From: Mucilaginibacter pedocola | GTDB taxonomy: Bacteria > Bacteroidota > Bacteroidia > Sphingobacteriales > Sphingobacteriaceae | NCBI RefSeq assembly: GCF_002013915.1 | Contig: NZ_MBTF01000012.1 | Coordinates: forward strand, 602,781 to 666,780 | Direction: 5' to 3' | DNA length: 64,000 nucleotides | Shown here: piece by piece, positions 9,399-21,300 of the stretch | How the letters are laid out: each line of letters starts with the position of its first letter | Position numbering within the stretch: position 1 is the stretch's first letter | The notes under the pieces: generated by a model | What the model saw: the letters and a program-made list of their open reading frames with translations, nothing else | What the model was told of the DNA's origin: nothing | Databases searched by the model: none | Position numbers and translations under genes: made by a program

Positions 9399-10388
9399 TT
9401 AATAATTATCCAAAGCATCTATAGAAGCCTGTACCGCAGTTTGAGTAGTTTCGGTAAGGGTTAGGGTTACGTGCTGGTCGGCAGTGATGGTGCTTTCCAG
9501 TTCGGCGTAGTAGTATTTGCCATCTTTGATAGAGAAGCTCATGAATTTACCTTCAACACCTATCGGCATTACGTTATCGTAGCTTTTTACGCTGTTAGGG
9601 CCGGTTGTGGTATACAATTGTGCCGCCACGTTAGAGCCTTTTGCGCAGAAGTATACATAAGTTTCGCCGCTGTAAGAGTGGAAGGTTGAAAGCGTGCCGG
9701 GGTTGTTCACCAGATCAACATTCACGGTAGTTTTTGGGTTGCTGTAGCTGTAGAATACGTCGGTATTTATCCAGCCGGTGCTGCCAAAGTTAAAGGTGAA
9801 GTTATTATCTACCGAGGCTACTTCTTTGTTGCCACCTACGCCGTTAGGGCGGTCTTTAGGTGCGGCCCAGGCCATTTGTGCTGCTGCGCCGGGTTGTAGC
9901 GGTGCGCCTTGTTGATCTACCCCTTGCCATATTTGGGTTACGCCGTTGCGTTTTGCGGGTATAGATATCTGCATAGCTACAGGCATATCGTGGTCTACAC
10001 TCACGCCGTTGGCCTTTACATCTACATAAATAAAACCGTCTGATGCTAAAGGCGCGCCGCTGATGTGGTTGGTATTGCTACCGAATGATACTACCGCGCT
10101 GCGTTTCAATACTTCTATTACTTCTACGGTTGCTGTGCCGGTCACCGCGTTGCCGCCAACTGTTAACGAACCAACCGGGAAGGTAATTTTAGTACCACCT
10201 GCCAGGCTTACGGTTTGTGGTAGTGCCGATGCGTTAATTTGTACGCTTTGTACTTTAGGGCCGTTGTTGGCCACAAAATCCTTCGCGGTGAAGTCGGCGT
10301 TGATAGGTTTGAAATTTTCTTTTTTGCAGGATACTGATAATAACAATAATGCTGCAACTGCTACTGAGGTTAAATTGAACTTTTTCAT
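9399..10388 (-). CDS. Putative lipoprotein of unknown function
   Basis: A 329-residue protein with a lipoprotein signal: MKKFNLTSVAVAALLLLSVS followed by the lipobox cysteine of SVSCKKEN. The rest is rich in beta-forming residues and repeated short Val/Thr strands (TATVEVIEVLKRSAVVSFGS, HVTLTLTETTQTAV), without a motif that I can name. It probably sits in the outer or inner membrane facing the periplasm. It is divergent from the sigma factor gene at 10556, with 167 bases between, so the two may share a regulatory region. A target gene of that sigma factor is a reasonable but untested idea. Confidence 0.7.
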   Translation of the reverse strand: MKKFNLTSVAVAALLLLSVSCKKENFKPINADFTAKDFVANNGPKVQSVQINASALPQTVSLAGGTKITFPVGSLTVGGNAVTGTATVEVIEVLKRSAVVSFGSNTNHISGAPLASDGFIYVDVKANGVSVDHDMPVAMQISIPAKRNGVTQIWQGVDQQGAPLQPGAAAQMAWAAPKDRPNGVGGNKEVASVDNNFTFNFGSTGWINTDVFYSYSNPKTTVNVDLVNNPGTLSTFHSYSGETYVYFCAKGSNVAAQLYTTTGPNSVKSYDNVMPIGVEGKFMSFSIKDGKYYYAELESTITADQHVTLTLTETTQTAVQASIDALDNY

Positions 10389-10555
10389 GGTGTGTTATTT
10401 TTAATTTTTTATTGCTTACTCTGTTTTGGCTTTTCAGCGTTTCGCCGTGTTTATCGTTGTTTGCACCTATATCAGCGCCGCCAAAACTTTGTTACCCCCC
10501 TTTTTGAAAAATTTTTTAAAAAATATTTTTTCGTAATTTTCGCTCAGCCTATTTT

Positions 10556-11110
10556 ATGACAAAACCCACCCATCCCGACCAACGCTACGTTACGGCGCTG
10601 CTGAATAATGATGCAGCCTTAATTGGCGAAGTGTATAAAAGCTGCGCCCGCCAGGTAAAAAGCTACATATGCTTTAATAATGGCACCGAGGATGATGCCG
10701 CCGATATTTTCCAGGAAGCGCTGATAGATATATACCACCAGGCCAAAGACAAAGGCCTGCAGCTTACCTGCCCCTTTAATGCCTTTGTTTTTATGGTGTG
10801 CAAGCGCAAGTGGTTCAACGAATTGAAAAAAAGAGCAGCTTCCCCGGTAACAAATTCGGGCGACGATTTATTAGAAGGCAGCGAGGATACTTTTGCGCTG
10901 GCCGAACAGCTTGAAGAGCATAACCAACAAACCGGCAGGTTTTGGGCCGCCTTTGAGCAACTGGGCGAGCGTTGTAAAGAAATTATCCGCTGGAGCATGC
11001 AGGGCGAGGCGCAGGAAAAAGTGGCCGAGGCCATGGGTGTTACCTACGGGTATTTGCGCAAAAAGAAATCGGAGTGTATGGCATCATTGGTAAAACTGGT
11101 TCAACTTTAA
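10556..11110 (+). CDS. RNA polymerase sigma-70 family (ECF-like) sigma factor
   Basis: 184 residues with the two-domain layout of a short sigma factor. A region-2-like segment, DDAADIFQEALIDIYHQ, comes first, with CKRKWFNELKK after it. A region-4-like helix-turn-helix sits near the C-terminus (CKEIIRWSMQGEAQEKVAEA, then GVTYGYLRKKKSECM). It would direct core RNA polymerase to a small set of promoters. The next gene starts 4 bases after its stop and encodes a membrane protein of anti-sigma-like build, so regulation is likely by sequestration at the membrane. Probable targets are itself and the divergent lipoprotein, PKD and CHAT genes (inference). Confidence 0.85.
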   Translation: MTKPTHPDQRYVTALLNNDAALIGEVYKSCARQVKSYICFNNGTEDDAADIFQEALIDIYHQAKDKGLQLTCPFNAFVFMVCKRKWFNELKKRAASPVTNSGDDLLEGSEDTFALAEQLEEHNQQTGRFWAAFEQLGERCKEIIRWSMQGEAQEKVAEAMGVTYGYLRKKKSECMASLVKLVQL

Positions 11111-11114
11111 AGCA

Positions 11115-11849
11115 ATGGCACTGGAAAACGACAGCCTGTTACAGGCAGCAAATTATGTAGATGGGGAGATGAGCGCCGAAGAACGCGCGGAGTTCGAGCT
11201 GCAAATGCAGGCCGATGCCGAATTGCGCGAGTACGTAGCACAATACCGCGAGGCCAATACGGCACTACGCCGGTTTTTAGTGCCCGATAGCAATGCCGAG
11301 GCTTTAAAACAAACGCTCGGCAGCCTAAACCAGCAATACTTTAAGCCCGAGGCCAAAGTGGTATCGTTTGGAAATTATAGCCGTTGGCTAAGCGCGGTAG
11401 CTGCAGTGCTGATACTGGGTATTATCGTTTTCAACCCTTTCCGTAGAGGGCTTTACGAGGAATATAACACAGCCACTACCATGTCGGTAGCAGAACGTGG
11501 CGACGGAGCCGAAACCAATTTGGAGAAAGCCGCCGCATTTTATAACAATAAAGAATTTACCAAAGCCGAAGGCCTGCTGGCGAAAGAGTATACTGCCGAT
11601 ACCAAAAACAGCCTTATAGCTTACTACTATGCGCTCACGCTAATAGAAGACAAGCAGGAAGCGAAGGCAAGAGAAATATTGCAGCAATTGTACAACGGCG
11701 AATCGGCATTTAAGTATGATGCCGCCTATTACGTAGGACTGAGCTACGTGAAACAAAAGGATAACGCCAACGCCAAAGTGTGGCTGCAAAAGGTGGCCGC
11801 GGGTACATCAAACTATCAAAAAGCGCGGGAATTGTTAGGGAAGCTATAG
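11115..11849 (+). CDS. Membrane-anchored anti-sigma-like protein with periplasmic TPR repeats
   Basis: 244 residues. The N-terminal 55 residues (AANYVDGEMSAEERAEFELQ and on) look like the helical anti-sigma domain of ZAS/RsgI-type proteins but lack the zinc ligands. One membrane segment spans about 91-107 (WLSAVAAVLILGIIVFN). The periplasmic half holds TPR-like repeats (AAAFYNNKEFTKAEGLLAKE, AYYYALTLIEDKQEAKAREI, YYVGLSYVKQKDNANAKVWL). The gene is translationally close to the sigma factor gene (4-base gap), which supports the pairing. The TPR part could sense a periplasmic protein; the partner is not known. Confidence 0.75.
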   Translation: MALENDSLLQAANYVDGEMSAEERAEFELQMQADAELREYVAQYREANTALRRFLVPDSNAEALKQTLGSLNQQYFKPEAKVVSFGNYSRWLSAVAAVLILGIIVFNPFRRGLYEEYNTATTMSVAERGDGAETNLEKAAAFYNNKEFTKAEGLLAKEYTADTKNSLIAYYYALTLIEDKQEAKAREILQQLYNGESAFKYDAAYYVGLSYVKQKDNANAKVWLQKVAAGTSNYQKARELLGKL

Positions 11850-11853
11850 GCTA

Positions 11854-12447
11854 TTACGGCAGCTTTTGTTTCACCAATTCCAGGTTCTCTTCTTTCTTTT
11901 GCTGGCGAGATGTAATGGCCGTGTAGGTAAAGAAATGGTGTTTCTCCAGAAAGCGGACCTGAAGGGCATTCCATTCATCTTCTGTTTTTATTACGCCGAA
12001 AAAGGCCAACTCATCGAACAGGGTATTACCGATGGTAAAGAAATCATCGCGCCCCAGGTAATCCAGGTCTGCATCGGCAATAATTTGCTCTAAAAGGTTC
12101 TGCGGATTTTGAGGTATCTGGGTGGCCATTATCATGCCGCATACTTGTTTAATATCATCCGCAGAGTAGCCAAAACCCGGTAATGCTTCTTCCGCCATCC
12201 TGCACGATTCCTCTTCGTGGCCTGCAGCGCCTTTCAAAAAACCGGCATCGTGGTAGTACGCAGCGGTAAGCAAAAGCTTCATATCGTACTCCCCTATGCC
12301 TTCGGCCACGCCAATTTGCCGGGCCGAGCGTACCACATCCTGCGTATGCGCAAGGCAATGGTAAGTTAAATGGGCAGGTAATTCGCTGCTCAGTTTATTC
12401 AATATATATGCTGTTGCTTCCTCAAACTGCATCTCGCTCTTCTTCAC
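11854..12447 (-). CDS. HD-domain phosphohydrolase-like protein
   Basis: 197 residues with the metal-binding pattern of the HD superfamily: YHCLAHTQDV (His30 and His34), AAYYHDAGF (His66-Asp67) and GHEEESC (a further His). A late IADADLDYLGRDDF segment supplies the last Asp. HD proteins usually cleave phosphate esters of nucleotides or cyclic nucleotides; no accessory domain shows the substrate. The gene converges with the TPR/anti-sigma gene (4 bases apart) and its own start has no close upstream gene on the same strand. ATG at 12432 is a possible shorter start. Confidence 0.8.
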   Translation of the reverse strand: MKKSEMQFEEATAYILNKLSSELPAHLTYHCLAHTQDVVRSARQIGVAEGIGEYDMKLLLTAAYYHDAGFLKGAAGHEEESCRMAEEALPGFGYSADDIKQVCGMIMATQIPQNPQNLLEQIIADADLDYLGRDDFFTIGNTLFDELAFFGVIKTEDEWNALQVRFLEKHHFFTYTAITSRQQKKEENLELVKQKLP

Positions 12448-12472
12448 CCGGTTTATTGGCTGCGGTAAATAT

Positions 12473-12511
12473 AAAAAAAGGTGCCGCTAACCAAAGTTAA
12501 CAGCACCTTTT
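12473..12511 (-). terminator. Rho-independent terminator after katG
   Basis: Imperfect hairpin AAAGGTGCcGcTAAC / GTTAaCaGCACCTTT, starting 25 bases past the katG stop, with a T run following on the minus strand. Confidence 0.75.
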
Positions 12512-12535
12512 AAATTATTCAGGAAATATATCAGC

Positions 12536-14884
<2,349 letters not shown>

Positions 14885-14986
14885 CTAATCGAATTATTCT
14901 ATATCAAATAGGCAAAAATGATAAGCATTGCACAGACCTCAACCTGCTGTATGGCAAGCGGGTGTTCTTTAATTATCATACAAAAT

Positions 14987-15006
14987 AAACCACCGGCAGG
15001 CGGTTT
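14987..15006 (-). terminator. Terminator-like hairpin after the cyclophilin gene
   Basis: Eight-base arms AAACCACC / GGCGGTTT (one mismatch) around GGCA, with a weak T-rich tail on the minus strand, 35 bases past the stop. Confidence 0.45.
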
Positions 15007-15041
15007 TGTTCGGGGAAATCAGTAGCAAGCACAACCATCGG

Positions 15042-15710
15042 CTATTCTGCTTTCAGGGCTTTCTGCGCGTCTTTAGCCTTCAGCAGAGTAACCTTCATCG
15101 GTACGGGGGTATCGGGGTTACCATCTTTATTCACTTTTACGGCTGTTACTTTATCAATAAAGTCGATACCTTTTACTATTTCGCCAAACACGGTGTAATG
15201 CTGATCAAGCGAAGGCGTACCGCCAACGGTGTTATAAACTTTGCGCTGCTCTTCGATAAAATGGTTGTGGTATCGTTTTTCGATGGCATCCAGTTGCTCG
15301 TTTGTATAAGTGCGCCCGTCAACAAAGTAGATCTGCGTGGTAAATGATGCCTGGGTTTTGTTATCGTCCCTCCCCATAGCCAATATGCCGCGCTTATGGT
15401 AAAGGTTAGGGCGTAATTCGGCAGCTATCCATTTTTGCTCGGCATTGCGCACGTGCAGGCTATCGTAAAGCGAATCCTGGTCTCCGCCCTGTATCACAAA
15501 ACCTTTCAATATGCGGTTAAAGGTGGTTTTGTCCCAATAACCCATTTTGGCCAGGCGGATAAAGTTATCGCGATGCACGGGTGTTTCGTTATAAAGCTTT
15601 ACGATACACCATGCCTGCGGTGTTTCAATTTTTACGTATTGTTCTGCCTTTTGGGCGAAGGTGGCTATGCTTATTAGAAGTAAAAGAGCAACGATGCAGG
15701 CTTTTTTCAT
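15042..15710 (-). CDS. Cyclophilin-type peptidyl-prolyl cis-trans isomerase, exported
   Basis: About 222 residues starting at the ATG at 15710, where a signal peptide begins (MKKACIVALLLLISIATFAQ); the longer frame to 15743 adds 11 residues in front of it. Cyclophilin motifs are present: FNRILKGFVIQGGDQD, a GILAMGRDDNKTQASFTTQI region (holding the substrate-binding Gln) and YTVFGEIVKGIDFIDKV. It catalyses proline isomerisation during protein folding, here in the periplasm. It is a single gene, transcribed away from the tRNA-Ser gene. Confidence 0.9.
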   Translation of the reverse strand: MKKACIVALLLLISIATFAQKAEQYVKIETPQAWCIVKLYNETPVHRDNFIRLAKMGYWDKTTFNRILKGFVIQGGDQDSLYDSLHVRNAEQKWIAAELRPNLYHKRGILAMGRDDNKTQASFTTQIYFVDGRTYTNEQLDAIEKRYHNHFIEEQRKVYNTVGGTPSLDQHYTVFGEIVKGIDFIDKVTAVKVNKDGNPDTPVPMKVTLLKAKDAQKALKAE

Positions 15711-15877
15711 GAGATATGATGGTAAAGATGCCAATTTAAGCAAATGGCGATAAAGCCAAAGCCCAAATGCCTTTAAATTTCATAAAAAAGCACTTGCCCG
15801 TTAAATACTTTACTTCTATATTTGCCGCCCGACAAATCGCCAACCAAGCATTAAAATTTGGTATAGGTTTGTTACTC

Positions 15878-15964
15878 GGAGAGGTGTCAGAGTGATCGAA
15901 TGTGCCTGATTCGAAATCAGGTGTACTGTAACAGGTACCGGGGGTTTGAATCCCTCCCTCTCCG
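15878..15964 (+). tRNA. tRNA-Ser (anticodon CGA)
   Basis: An 87-base class II tRNA. The acceptor arm pairs GGAGAGG (15878-15884) with CCTCTCC (15957-15963), with discriminator G15964. The anticodon stem CCTGA/TCAGG encloses TTCGAAA, giving anticodon CGA at 15912-15914. A long variable arm and a T-arm with GGTTTGAATCCC follow. CCA is not encoded. The 3' end is the integration target of the mobile elements that follow; the 21-bp att core overlaps the T-arm and acceptor, so the tRNA is left intact. Confidence 0.95.
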
Positions 15965-15969
15965 CAATT
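15949..15969 (+). repeat. Left attachment site (attL), 21-bp direct repeat in tRNA-Ser
   Basis: The 21 bases starting AATCCCTCCCTCTCCG are repeated exactly at 55705-55725. This copy covers the 3' end of the tRNA and five bases beyond it. Confidence 0.9.
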
Positions 15970-15986
15970 AGTATATCAAGTTTTTG

Positions 15987-16021
15987 AAAAACGCTTCAAA
16001 TCATAGGATTTGGGGCGTTTT
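15987..16021 (+). terminator. Terminator-like hairpin just inside element 1
   Basis: Arms AAAACGCttCAAATC / GGATTTGggGCGTTTT begin 18 bases after the att core and are followed by TCTGTTT. It would end transcription of tRNA-Ser. A counterpart lies at 55743-55777. Confidence 0.65.
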
Positions 16022-16158
16022 CTGTTTACAGACAACGCATCCGAACGCAATACATCTCGATCTGGTCGAGACCTCTTGCGAGACCTGTTGGTCTCCCGTA
16101 ATTTTAGGTCTCGCGAAACCGCTAAATGTTTATTTATTAACTTTTAATTGTTAAAGCG

Positions 16159-17403
16159 ATGATCAGGACCGTCTGTATCAACTTCTCTTTGAAGAAGTCA
16201 AAAACCCTCAATAACGGGACAGCTCCCGTTTACTTAAGATTGACCGTTGCCGGTGAACGTGTCGAATTTACCACCCGACGCTATATAAAACCGGAGCGGT
16301 GGAATTCCGATATCCAAAAAATGACCGGCACCAATGATGAGGCCAGGGTGTTCAATAATTACTTAAAGACACTGGAGCAAAAAGTATTTGAGGAGCACAG
16401 GCTCATGTTGGACGCGAAGTCACCGGTCACTGCTGAAAATTTAAGAGATAGATTATTAGGTAAGGCGAACGTAAAGCGTTCCAAAATGCTTGTTCCTATT
16501 TTTCAGGAGCATAACAAACGTATAAAGTCCCTGATCGGGAAGGAATATGCTGCCGGGACCTTGGAACGTTACGAGACCAGTCTTAAACATACCATTGATT
16601 TTATGCAATGGCAGTACAAGAAGAATGACATAGATATCGTTGAGATCGATCATGAGTTCATTACTTCTTATGATTTTTACCTGCGTTCGGAAAGGCATTG
16701 CTGCAATAATACAGCTGTCAAGTACTTAAAGAATTTTAAAAAGGTCATCCGGATCTGCATCGCTAATGGCTGGTTGGATAAAGACCCGTTCGTCAATTAT
16801 AAACCCAAGGTGAAGGAAGTGATCAGGCATTACCTGACAGCTGAGGAAATACAAGTCATCACAGAAAAACAGTTGGTCAGTTACCGCCTGGATCAGGTAA
16901 GGGATGCTTTCCTGTTCAGTTGCTTTACAGGTTTGGCTTATGCAGATGTTAAAAAGCTAAAAAGGTCAGAGATTATTAAAGGCATAGACAAACAACAGTG
17001 GATAGTAACCAGCAGGCAAAAAACAGATACTGCTTCCCGCATACCATTATTGCCGATCGCCTTGCAGATCCTAAAAAAATATGAGGACAATATCGAATGC
17101 CTTCACCATGACCGGGTACTGCCTGTATTGTCCAACCAAAAAATGAACAGCTACCTGAAAGAGATCGCTGACGTATGTGGCATAAGTAAGGAATTAACCT
17201 ACCATATCGCTCGGCACACTTTTGCTACATCAGTTACACTGGCTAATGGTGTTTCCATCGAAAGTGTATCTAAAATGCTTGGCCATAAAAACATTCGCAC
17301 CACGCAACATTACGCAAAGATCTTAGATGCCAAAGTCAGTGAGGATATGGCGCTCCTCAAAAATAAACTTGATAGCAAGAAAAAAAACGAAGTACAAATT
17401 TAA
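16159..17403 (+). CDS. Tyrosine recombinase/integrase of element 1
   Basis: 414 residues in three parts: an arm-type DNA-binding N-terminus, a SAM-like core-binding domain (about 110-215) and a catalytic domain. Catalytic residues visible are His349 and Arg352 in HIARHTFATS, His375 in MLGHKN and the nucleophile Tyr385 in TTQHYAKI. At the place of the first catalytic Arg the protein has Ala260 (FTGLAYADV). The CTnDOT integrase is also known to lack this Arg, so this is a family trait rather than decay. It lies at the tRNA end of the element, as expected for an integrase acting on the att core, and is close in sequence to the second integrase at 55970. Confidence 0.95.
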   Translation: MIRTVCINFSLKKSKTLNNGTAPVYLRLTVAGERVEFTTRRYIKPERWNSDIQKMTGTNDEARVFNNYLKTLEQKVFEEHRLMLDAKSPVTAENLRDRLLGKANVKRSKMLVPIFQEHNKRIKSLIGKEYAAGTLERYETSLKHTIDFMQWQYKKNDIDIVEIDHEFITSYDFYLRSERHCCNNTAVKYLKNFKKVIRICIANGWLDKDPFVNYKPKVKEVIRHYLTAEEIQVITEKQLVSYRLDQVRDAFLFSCFTGLAYADVKKLKRSEIIKGIDKQQWIVTSRQKTDTASRIPLLPIALQILKKYEDNIECLHHDRVLPVLSNQKMNSYLKEIADVCGISKELTYHIARHTFATSVTLANGVSIESVSKMLGHKNIRTTQHYAKILDAKVSEDMALLKNKLDSKKKNEVQI

Positions 17404-17449
17404 ACAAGGTTGTCACGGTTTGTGACAACCTCTCTAATTCATTTTAGTA

Positions 17450-17995
17450 ATGACAGACAATTTATTGACTCCCGACGAGATAATCTCCAGTAAGATATAT
17501 TATATAAGAGGACATAAAGTAATGCTCGACTACGACCTGGGCGAGCTTTACGAAGTTGAGACCAAACACCTCAAACGGCAAGTGAGAAGGAATATAGAAC
17601 GATTTGCCGACGAAGATTTTATGTTTGAGCTTACTCCCGATGAGTATAAAACCTTAAGGAGCCATTTTGGCACCTTAAAGCAAGGTCAACATTTTAAGTA
17701 TGCCCCAATGGCCTTTACCGAACTGGGAATTAGTATGCTTTCAAGTGTTTTGAACAGCACGGCAGCGATACAGGTAAATCGCCGTATCATGAGAATATTT
17801 GTCAATATTAGAAAAGCGCTGGCAGATACAATAGAAATCAGGCTGGAAATCGAAAAAATTAAAAATGAAATTTTCAATCAAGGGAAAAACATGGAAATCC
17901 TGTTTAGTTACCTTGATGAGCTTTCGACCAAACTGGAAAAGCAACAACCGCCAGCGGAAAAGCGGAAGCGAATCGGTTACAAGCCCGATGAATAA
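17450..17995 (+). CDS. ORF6N-domain DNA-binding protein
   Basis: 181 residues. The N-terminal 90 residues match the ORF6N domain (KIYYIRGHKVMLDYDLGELY, then RRNIERFADEDFMFELTPDE); then come AFTELGISMLSSVLNS and a coiled-coil-like C-terminal part ending in KRKRIGYKPDE. ORF6N domains are DNA-binding modules common in phages and Bacteroidota mobile elements. It follows the integrase at 46 bases on the same strand. The same integrase-ORF6N order recurs in element 2, where the ORF6N copy is broken, which suggests a shared but dispensable function such as control of integration or excision (inference). Confidence 0.85.
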   Translation: MTDNLLTPDEIISSKIYYIRGHKVMLDYDLGELYEVETKHLKRQVRRNIERFADEDFMFELTPDEYKTLRSHFGTLKQGQHFKYAPMAFTELGISMLSSVLNSTAAIQVNRRIMRIFVNIRKALADTIEIRLEIEKIKNEIFNQGKNMEILFSYLDELSTKLEKQQPPAEKRKRIGYKPDE

Positions 17996-18371
17996 GCTCA
18001 ATTGTCCCCGATTCTATAATTGTATGCTAAGCGATTTTAGCTCGAAATCCGCTGATTAACCATATTAACTTCGGTATTACGCTCGGTCAATGAACAAATA
18101 TAAAATTTGACAGATTCGGAAGATTTAAAATTAAACCAGAATGGACGGGGATTATCTATGATATCGTTAGGTCGCATAAATTTACTAAAACTTATTCGTT
18201 TTAAACAAATTAGCCTGTAGATTTTAGCATTCCGGAGCCGCCCACGATGCCGGCCTTTTAAAATTTTGCTGGCAACCGCTAAAACCGCCATGAAAGCTGG
18301 CACGGGCGTTTTTAAGTTTTATGGGTTCTTGCTTGGATTTTTCAGAAATTGCATCTCTAAACCTGGATTCT
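17996..18371. other. Intergenic region, no gene seen
   Basis: 376 bases between the ORF6N gene and the NACHT gene, AT-rich in the first half. I see no convincing gene. It probably holds the promoter of the NACHT gene. An ATG at 18321 lies in frame with that gene. Confidence 0.5.
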
Positions 18372-21300
18372 ATGAAGTTTACAAACGTTCCGCAATTCCA
18401 ACTATTCATATCCTGCCCCGGTGATGTCGATGAAGAACGCGTCCGCATTACCGAAATTTGCCGCAACCTGGAAACGACCTTCCGCGAGATGCGTCAGCCC
18501 ATCAGCCTCATCCCACTTTACTGGAAAGATATTGTCGGTGAATACGGGGATATGCGGCCCCAAACATTGATCAACCGTGTATTCAGCGACTACGGATTTT
18601 ATGTCGGGCTGCTTTGGAAGCGCTTCGGAACGCCTACCGAAATGGAAGATGGCCAGACCTTCGACTCAGGCACCGAAGAAGAATTCTACCTTGCCACGGA
18701 AAGAAAGGAAGCAGGCGAGGATATCACGATCTATTTCTTTTTCAAGGCCCCGGGTGATCCGCCAGTTGGGGCATACGAACTGGAGCAATACAACAAGGTA
18801 CTGGCTTTTAAAAAAAAGATACAGCCCAACGGGTGGGTCAACTACTTTGAGAATGCCGTTCAGCTAACCGATAAACTTACATCCCGGCTAACCTCCGGCA
18901 TACATAACAAGATCAGGGAGGAGAAGATCGAGGCGAAGTCTGAAATCGTAGATAAAGCGGGGACGAGGCCGGACATGCCTACTCTGGAGGCGCTGGCTGA
19001 GTTTGTCGCTGAAACCAGGGAAGTACCACCGGTGGAGGCTCCTATTGCCAGGACTGTTACCCTGGAAGGGGAAGACCCATTTTTGCATTTCTTTTCCCTG
19101 GGTAGCTGCCAGCAAACGCTTGCGGCACTGACAGATACCCACAAGCACCTCGCCTTGCTGGGTAACGCCGGCTCGGGCAAATCCACCGAGTTGGTCCGGC
19201 TGGTTGAACATTTCCAGCACAAGGGCACCGCGCTGATCCCCGTATTTAAGAAACTATCGCAATACCGTGGCGGCTCCATAGAAGATTTTCTCCAGCCTGA
19301 AATCAAAGAGATACCCGCCGGGCTCGCCGTAATCGTGCTCGACGCACTTGACGAAATCGAGCCCCCCTATTTTAAGGAGGCGGTCGCCAGCCTGGATGCA
19401 TTTTCAGAAAAATACCCGGAGACGAACATAATCGTTTCAAGCCGCACCAATTTCTACGAATTGCCCGCCGGCAAAGAGTCCGGAACGTTGAAAGGTTTCG
19501 ATATCTGCTATATCGACGAGGTAAGCTTTGAGCAGATCATTGACAGCGTCGACCGGTTAGGCGGTAACGGCCAGGCCTTTCTTGATGAAGCTGTCGGCCA
19601 GGGATACCGTGAACTGGTCACCAAACCATTCTTTTTAAATATTCTGGCACCTGTTTACCTCCGGAACCAAAACCTGAAGGGCGGCCGCCACCTTATCTTC
19701 GAAGAAGCGATCAGGGCGCGCCTCCAATACAGCCGACAGGATACGCAGGACAAGCTGATGCGCCTGCTTACCCGCATGGCGCTGGTGATGGAATATATTG
19801 GCAGGAACTACCTTACGGAGGCAGAATTCACTCAAACCATTTACGAACCGGAGGACCGGGACCTGGTCTCCAGATCTGCCGTAATCGTCACCCATAAAGG
19901 GAACTGGTCGTTTGAGCATAACAATATCCAGGAATATTTTGCGGCCAAGGGCATGATCGATATGAATTTCGACCAAGTGAAGAACCTGATCACTTTCCCG
20001 CCGGCCCATAACAAAATCAAGCCGGGCTGGATGAACACACTCTCGTTTTATGTCGCAATCACAGAAGGAGCGCAGCGCGATGAGCTGATTGCCTGGATCG
20101 TCGCGACCGAGCCCGAAGCTGTGATCAAATTCGAGCCCCACCGCGTAGCCGACGAAACCCGCCTCGCCATATTTAAGGGAATTTTCGAGTCTTTCCGCCA
20201 AAAACAGCTTTGGATCCGGTCCAACAAATTCTCAGAGGCCGACCTGGCCTACTTCGCTGAACAACCTGCCGCCTTGGATTACCTCGCCGGTATCCTTGAT
20301 AGCCCCTATGAAACTTTTAAAACCAAACTGAATGCCTTATCCGTGCTCGAGCACTTCGCTATCCCCGCAGCGGAGAAAGGGAAGATAAGGCAACTGGTAC
20401 TCAACCTGATTAACGCCAATTGGGCGAAACCCGAAATTGTTTACTCAGCCGTCAACAGCATGGCGAAACTGCAGTTGTTCGACGATCAGACCATTGCAGA
20501 ACTCACCGCGCGCCTGCGCCAGGAAAGTCTGCCTTACTTCCGCGCAACAGTTTACAGCCTGCTGACCAAAACGAATAAGGTTCACGAATACCTCGATGTG
20601 TTCCTGGAGGGTATCGCCATCGAAGCGTTACGGGGGCGTAACAACCGAAACAACCGCGATAATTTACTGGATGAGACCATCCTCCTGAAACGGGGCCTTA
20701 CTGCCGTGACAGATCAGCGTTCGGTTTATGCCCTCTTTGAATTCTTTAAAGAACCTTACAACACCGAATACGGGCACTACCGCGACAAAATGGATGTCTT
20801 AAAAAATGCCATTGGTCAGGCTATCAGGCTCTTCCCAGAAGATCCGGAAGTCTTTACCCTTATCTTATCGGTTTACAACAACTACGGGCGATCCGGGGGC
20901 ACGGGATTCGTAAACGAGCTTCGGAAGTTTTTTGAGCAGACCGGTACCGTGCGAACCGCCTTTGAGGCGGTTTTTCACAACGGGCAGCTTCGCGATACTG
21001 ACCGCGACCTGTTGCTTTCCTTTCTGCTCAACGAAGATACCGTTGCATATTCCATCAGGCTGGTATTGGAAGGCGCGAAGACCGAAAAGTGGCTGGTGTC
21101 GTTTTATATCGCGGCCAGTAACTATACCCGGCAAAGTGACCTGGAGGATAAACCCGGATTTTTGCGCGCCTTGTACCTTGAGCGCACCGGGCAGGACCTT
21201 GAAGGGCAGCGCAATAACGCGATACAGGAACTCAGGCGCAGCCGCGAGCAGGAAAGTTTTGATCTTTTATTCGATCCGGAAAGCCTTAAGGAACAGGTGC

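Noticed and set aside
18037..18303. Minus-strand frame of 88 codons upstream of the NACHT gene
   Set aside because: No protein-like pattern; it lies in the likely promoter region of the plus-strand gene.
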